NCBI RefSeq assembly: GCF_001540865.1 | Contig: NC_033635.1 | Span: 3,864,231 to 3,928,230 of the forward strand | From: Ananas comosus | Taxonomy: Eukaryota; Streptophyta; Magnoliopsida; Poales; Bromeliaceae | DNA length: 64,000 nt | Reading direction: 5' to 3' | Part shown: positions 59,606 through 64,000 of the stretch, one piece after another | Layout: the number at the start of each line of letters is the position of its first letter | Position numbering within the stretch: position 1 is the first letter of the stretch | The notes under the pieces: model-generated | Databases searched by the model: none | Told to the model about the DNA's origin: nothing | Seen by the model: only the letters and a program-made list of their open reading frames with translations | Translations under genes and position numbers: made by a program

Positions 59606-62600
59606 GTTAAGATTTTGCTTGATTAGAAAATAATAGTAATAAAAGAATTTTAATTTATTATGAGTTGATAAAATTGAATTTGATCAAATTTAATTAGTGA
59701 ATGGTGATCGAATTGAGTTTAACTCCTTGTCAAGAGTAATATTAATCCTTTTTGGAAGTCACAATTTTGGTAACTTATTTTTCTTTGTTTATGTTGTTGT
59801 TGTTGTTTTTTTTTGTTTGAAAGCATAGTTGTGTAGTATTAGGCCCTTTATATATTTTTATTACTTTGGTTCGTATTGTACATCAAGGGAAGAAGAAGAA
59901 GAAGAAGGGAAAGAAAAAGATAAAAATTCCGTTCAGGAGATACACAATAGTGACTAATTTAACAATAAATGCATTTTTATCTTGAAAAATTCAGATTCTA
60001 CCGTTTGTTTCCAAAATTGTATTCTGATTCTTATTTTAAGATCAATTTCGAAAAACCCTAAACCGCTCGAAATCAAATCAAACTTTTATTTCTCGTTCCA
60101 AGTTATTCGACTTTGATTCGGATTAAGTTTAATCACCAATATTTGCACACACACACACATCCTAAATGTGTTTGGAAAATATTTGTGTTCTAAAACTGGT
60201 TTAGTTGATCTATCAAACGAAGACCACATTCAACAAATGTATCAATTAAAGCTCCCTTCTCAAATTAAGTGTAAAATAAATTAGAAGAAATAAAAAATTC
60301 ATTAATGTGATAGCTATGCAATTGGTTGAATAATCCCTTTTATAACTTATCTCTCTTGGGTGTAACTAAGTAAACATTTGTTTTAGTAACATACTCAAAA
60401 AAAAAAGTATTTGTTTTAGTAATATGTTAAAAGAAAAGAATATGTTTTAGTAAACCTAGACAATGAATAGATCATGATCATGATTAAATTGATCACATAG
60501 TTTATGAATTGTTCAACGTATCGTAAACTTGCTAACAAATTTCATAATCATTGACATTAATTAAATTAGAATTGGTGACCTTTTTTTTTTTTTCTTCCTG
60601 TGGACTTTTTTCCAACTCTTTTAATTAAGCAATCCAAACAAGTGACCAGATCAAAACACAACTACTATAATTCACTGTGGCTTGTGAGCTCCAATCATAT
60701 ATGGCTAAGGTTTTAGTGAGATATAAAAAATTATCACAAAACAATGCAAGTAAACTCCCATTTAATTAGGGCTTGAATTAATGCACCAAACAAATAATTG
60801 CATGGATTGCATGCATGCACCTATGTTTATAAATTTTCCCAAAAACCAATGTATGATGTGGTCTCCACACAAATCAAATCAAATCAAATGACATATACAT
60901 TGTTGCTTGAATTATCAATGTAGACTATATATATGTACATGTTATTAGAATTTCTTTTTACGCGCGGCTAATGCATTATGCTCGAATTCGGATTAACTGA
61001 GATAGAAACATAAGTACCAAGTCGAACTGAATAATCATTGTCTCCATTTAGATTCTTATTATTGAGCCTCTCCTAAGTTGATGCCACAAACATAGAGACA
61101 AAGCCCCCTAAAAAAAGAAAAGAAAAAGCCCTATGCAAAGCTCCATTAAGTACAAATATCTCTCCCACTATATTACAACTAGAAGAGATACCACCTATGC
61201 CAAAAAAATGAAAAAGATAGATTTGAGGGGGAGACCATACTACTTAGAGTTACATTAAAGAGTAATATCTTTTACCTTTTTAATCTCGACGCATCTCCAG
61301 ATTCACGAGATTACTGGGGTGAGAATATAAAACGCGAACCGTACCAACTGGATCGAGCAATATTCGCTTATTTTCGTATGATTAGCATTCGATCTCAGTT
61401 TTATTTAAGTACATTGCGCAATAATCTTGTTCATGTGACCTCTAATCTTGTTCATGTGACCTTAAGTAGAGGAACAAATGAGAGAATATATCATCTTCGA
61501 TCAGATTCTATGTAGAGAACCAGTAGATATGTCACTAATGTTGCATGAAAAATATCTATATGTGGATTTTCACTAATTATTTAGTGAAATGACTGAAAGG
61601 AAGATAATATATTGTAAATGTGAATAGTTACGCTGAACAAGAAAATATTTTACAAAAAATATTCCACACTTGTGGAGTTCTTCTTTGTTTTTCTTTTAGA
61701 GAGAAAAATTACACGCTACATGTTTCATTTATTTTTTTAAAAAATAACCTTAAATAAAAATATGAAGCGGCTAGGCTAAAGAAGAAACAAAATGGCATAA
61801 TTTAAAAAATTGCAGTGTAAAACTTTTGCCATTGCCTAATTAATCCTAACATACTACAGTTGAGTTGACTATCAACTGTTCATCCTAAGATCAATACTTG
61901 TTTATGAACTCTAAATTTCTTTTATCTTTTTTTTGGTTACCTAATTGCATTATAGTCCCTAAACTTTTAGTATAGTCCCATTTCATCCTCAAAATTTTAA
62001 AATTTAAATTATTTCATTTTAGTCCCCACGGTCTATTTTAACTAAATGGTATTGTTAGAAAATAGGGTAAAAGGTAGAAATTTTTTTGTTTAGTGAAATT
62101 TTACAGAGCTGATCTAAACTTTGGGTTACTTGAAAAAAGCTATCCAATTTTTCAATATTTTGATTTTACTATGCGAACTTGTAAATAATTCGATTTTCCT
62201 TATTAAATGCAATTCCCTACACCTACTCTATTCGAATATTTGTTCACCCTATCTTAATTTTGTTCTTTTGAACGCATATCATATTGGTAACTCGATCAAC
62301 CTCTCAATTTTTAACCAAAAAAACTATAACATATTGGAGGGTAGAGATTGAACAATCAAATGAAACGACTAACCAATAAACAACTAAAATAAAAAAAATA
62401 AATAAAAATGAAAGGTTAGTTAGAGTAAAATCAAAATTTTAACAATTAGATAATCATTTTCAAATGTTCTAAAAGTTACTCGCATGCATTAATTTTTACC
62501 TTTTTCCAAAGTTTATGATTATCTAGTCATTGGCCTTCGCCATGCTTCTATATATATGTTTAAATGTTATTTAAGTTTGTTCAAAGTACGTACGTGAAGA

Positions 62601-62956
62601 ACGTTTCTGCTGAAACAAATGTGATTGCCTCAACAAATTAATAATTCCTTTATTTCATTCTTTCTCTATATGCAATCTCTGCTGCAAAATCGGACATGAA
62701 AATTTCTTCTCATCCAACTCCTCGCGAATGAAAGGATTCAAATTCAATAATATTATAGATACACATTAATAGATAATATGTACACCAAGTAATAATTTTT
62801 ATTACTGTTTAATTTTTTACATAAAAAGAAAGATGTATAAATAAATAAGACATGCAAGCTCGATGTGCGTGTATATTTATGCATCTTAATTTATAGATAA
62901 TATACCTAATGCTTCTCTTCTTTTTAAGTGCATACATTTTCACTTTATATATATAT
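59606..62956. other. AT-rich spacer
   Basis: No gene seen. At 61695-61785 there is a possible fourth, very decayed SINE copy (CACGCTACATGTTTCATTTA, AAATATGAAGCGGCTAGG). At 62100-62465 there is a MITE-like inverted arrangement. Confidence 0.35.
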
Positions 62957-63463
62957 CTATAGTATCGGAGCTTCGATACTATAGTCTCGTTTTTGATATT
63001 AGGATGTTCAAATCAACAATCCACACCATTAAAACTGATCTAGTACGTGTATTTAAAGTTTTTAGAAATAAAATTTTATATTTTTTCGACATAGTTTACT
63101 TTATGATCAAATCATTTCAAAATTGTCAATTTTCAATGGGTACTATGGCGAGTTTGGAGTTTAACGGTGTAGAAGAATCTAAATTTCTCCAAATTTTGAT
63201 AGAAAATACTTTAAACTATTTAGATTAAGGTTAACATTCTTGATCTTAAATTTAAAAGTCTTATGCTCAAATTTTAAAAATTATTCAATTTCCACCGTTC
63301 ATTTTGACATAATTTATTTACTAAGTAAACAATGTCGAAAAAAGCTAAAATTTTATTCCTAAGTACTTCATATACCCTAAATTATATTTAACGGTGTGGA
63401 TCGTTAATTTGAACACCCTAAGATCGAAAACAAGACTATAGTACCGGAGCTCCGGTACTATAG
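62957..63463. mobile_element. MITE ending in terminal palindromes
   Basis: 507 bp. The right terminus 63436-63463 is a perfect 28 bp palindrome (half site CTATAGTACCGGAG). The left terminus 62957-62984 is the same palindrome with one mispaired position. Inside, inverted repeats continue for another ~55 bp (CAAATCAACAATCCACACC on the left, CAAATTAACGATCCACACC on the right). The ORF at 63004-63228 lies inside and has no protein signature. Confidence 0.75.
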
Positions 63464-63535
63464 ATAGTATAGTAGCCTAATTATTAATGATATATATATA
63501 ATATATATATATATTATAATATTAATATAGAATTA

Positions 63536-63751
63536 GGCTACTATGCTATTAATAGCACCAAGTCATTGTGCTACAAGTTTTTGGCCATTGGATTAAGAGA
63601 TGTGCAGTTAGGATGATGTGGGCCCTTTAGGGTTGAGTGGGTGGTTGGTTGAATAGTATGATCTAACGGGTAAAAATGATCAAAAGGATAGATCTAACGG
63701 CAGAAAACTTGGTAGCACCAAGTGCTTCGTGCTATTAATAGCATAGTAGCC
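63536..63751 (+). mobile_element. Small TIR element, ACTCATAAGTTTT family
   Basis: 216 bp with ends GGCTACTATGCTATTAATAG on both strands, each containing the palindrome GCTATTAATAGC. Body words GATTAAGAGATGTGCAGTTA, GATGATGTGGGCCC and GTTGGTTGAATAGTATGATC match 41594-41800 (inverted) and 63811-64000. Confidence 0.75.
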
Positions 63752-63766
63752 GGACTCTATATTATA

Positions 63767-63771
<5 letters not shown>

Positions 63772-63809
<38 letters not shown>
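63772..63809. repeat. (AT)n microsatellite
   Basis: AT dinucleotide run between two copies of the same MITE family. Confidence 0.85.
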
Positions 63810-63810
<1 letters not shown>

Positions 63811-63812
<2 letters not shown>

Positions 63813-64000
63813 GAGCTCCTATGCTTTTAAAAGTCCCAAGTTATTGGTGCTTGTAAGTTTTCGGCTCTTGGATTAAAGGATGTGCGGTTAAGATAATGTG
63901 GGCCCCCTAGAGTTGAGTGGGTGGTTGGTTGAATAGTATAATCTAATGGGTAAAAATGATCAAAGGCAGAGATCTAACGGTAAAAAATTTACAATTACCA
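63811..64000 (+). mobile_element. Small TIR element, same family, cut by the window edge
   Basis: Starts GAGCTCCTATGCTTTTAAAA and shares GGATTAAAGGATGTGCGG, GTTGGTTGAATAGTATAATC and GATCTAACGGTAAAAAATTT with 41594-41800 and 63536-63751. The right terminal repeat lies beyond the window. Confidence 0.65.

Noticed and set aside
1..64000. Search for CRISPR arrays, bacterial operons or phage genes
   Set aside because: None present: repeats have no regular spacer pattern and all recognisable genes are of plant type with introns.

Overview
The window is plant nuclear DNA: intron-containing genes on an AT-rich background, GC-rich first exons, plant protein families (class I formin, X8/CBM43 wall protein, plant IFRD, a SYP61-type syntaxin relic) and a very dense load of small DNA transposons. 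The GC-rich formin first exon and the GC-rich coproporphyrinogen oxidase relic suggest a monocot, probably not a grass, but this is inference and no species is claimed. Three single N bases (27763, 28264, 41899) mark assembly joins.

Layout. 1-4.4 kb: a SINE, then a tandem ~1.9 kb duplication in which each copy ends in an initiator tRNA-Met gene. 5.5-7.6 kb (minus): a 3-exon secreted X8-domain protein with a catalytically dead GH17 remnant. 9.5-9.9 kb: an inverted-repeat MITE. 10.75-16.41 kb: a complete 5.66 kb PIF/Harbinger element with TAA target duplications, an apparently intact 3-exon transposase and a frameshifted Myb-like second gene. 17.2-17.5 kb: a Mutator-type MITE. 19.2-22.4 kb (plus): a decayed SYP61 syntaxin copy carrying two nested Tourist-like MITEs and a SINE. 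23.2-23.4 kb: another SINE. 23.9-28.7 kb (minus): a class I formin whose first exon is disrupted by what looks like a 252 bp assembly artefact. 30-41.6 kb: gene-free, with hAT-like, Mutator-like and fold-back elements. 42.6-47.9 kb (minus): a complete 13-exon IFRD-family gene. 48-64 kb: no intact gene; it holds MITEs, a CACTA element, a coproporphyrinogen oxidase pseudogene fragment, a 5S-rRNA-like remnant, and elements with terminal hairpins at the right edge.

The three protein genes (X8 protein, formin, IFRD) are all on the minus strand and show no functional clustering; they are ordinary single plant genes separated by transposon-rich spacers. Exon coordinates were worked out by hand from splice signals and family conservation. 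The summed coding lengths close in frame: 369 aa for the X8 protein, 432 aa for IFRD, 402 aa for the transposase, and 826 aa for the formin once the duplicated block is collapsed. No CRISPR array or bacterial-type operon is present. The most unusual material is in the mobile elements: a SINE family with three cleanly bracketed copies, a MITE family built from tandem inverted satellite units, and elements ending in near-perfect palindromes.
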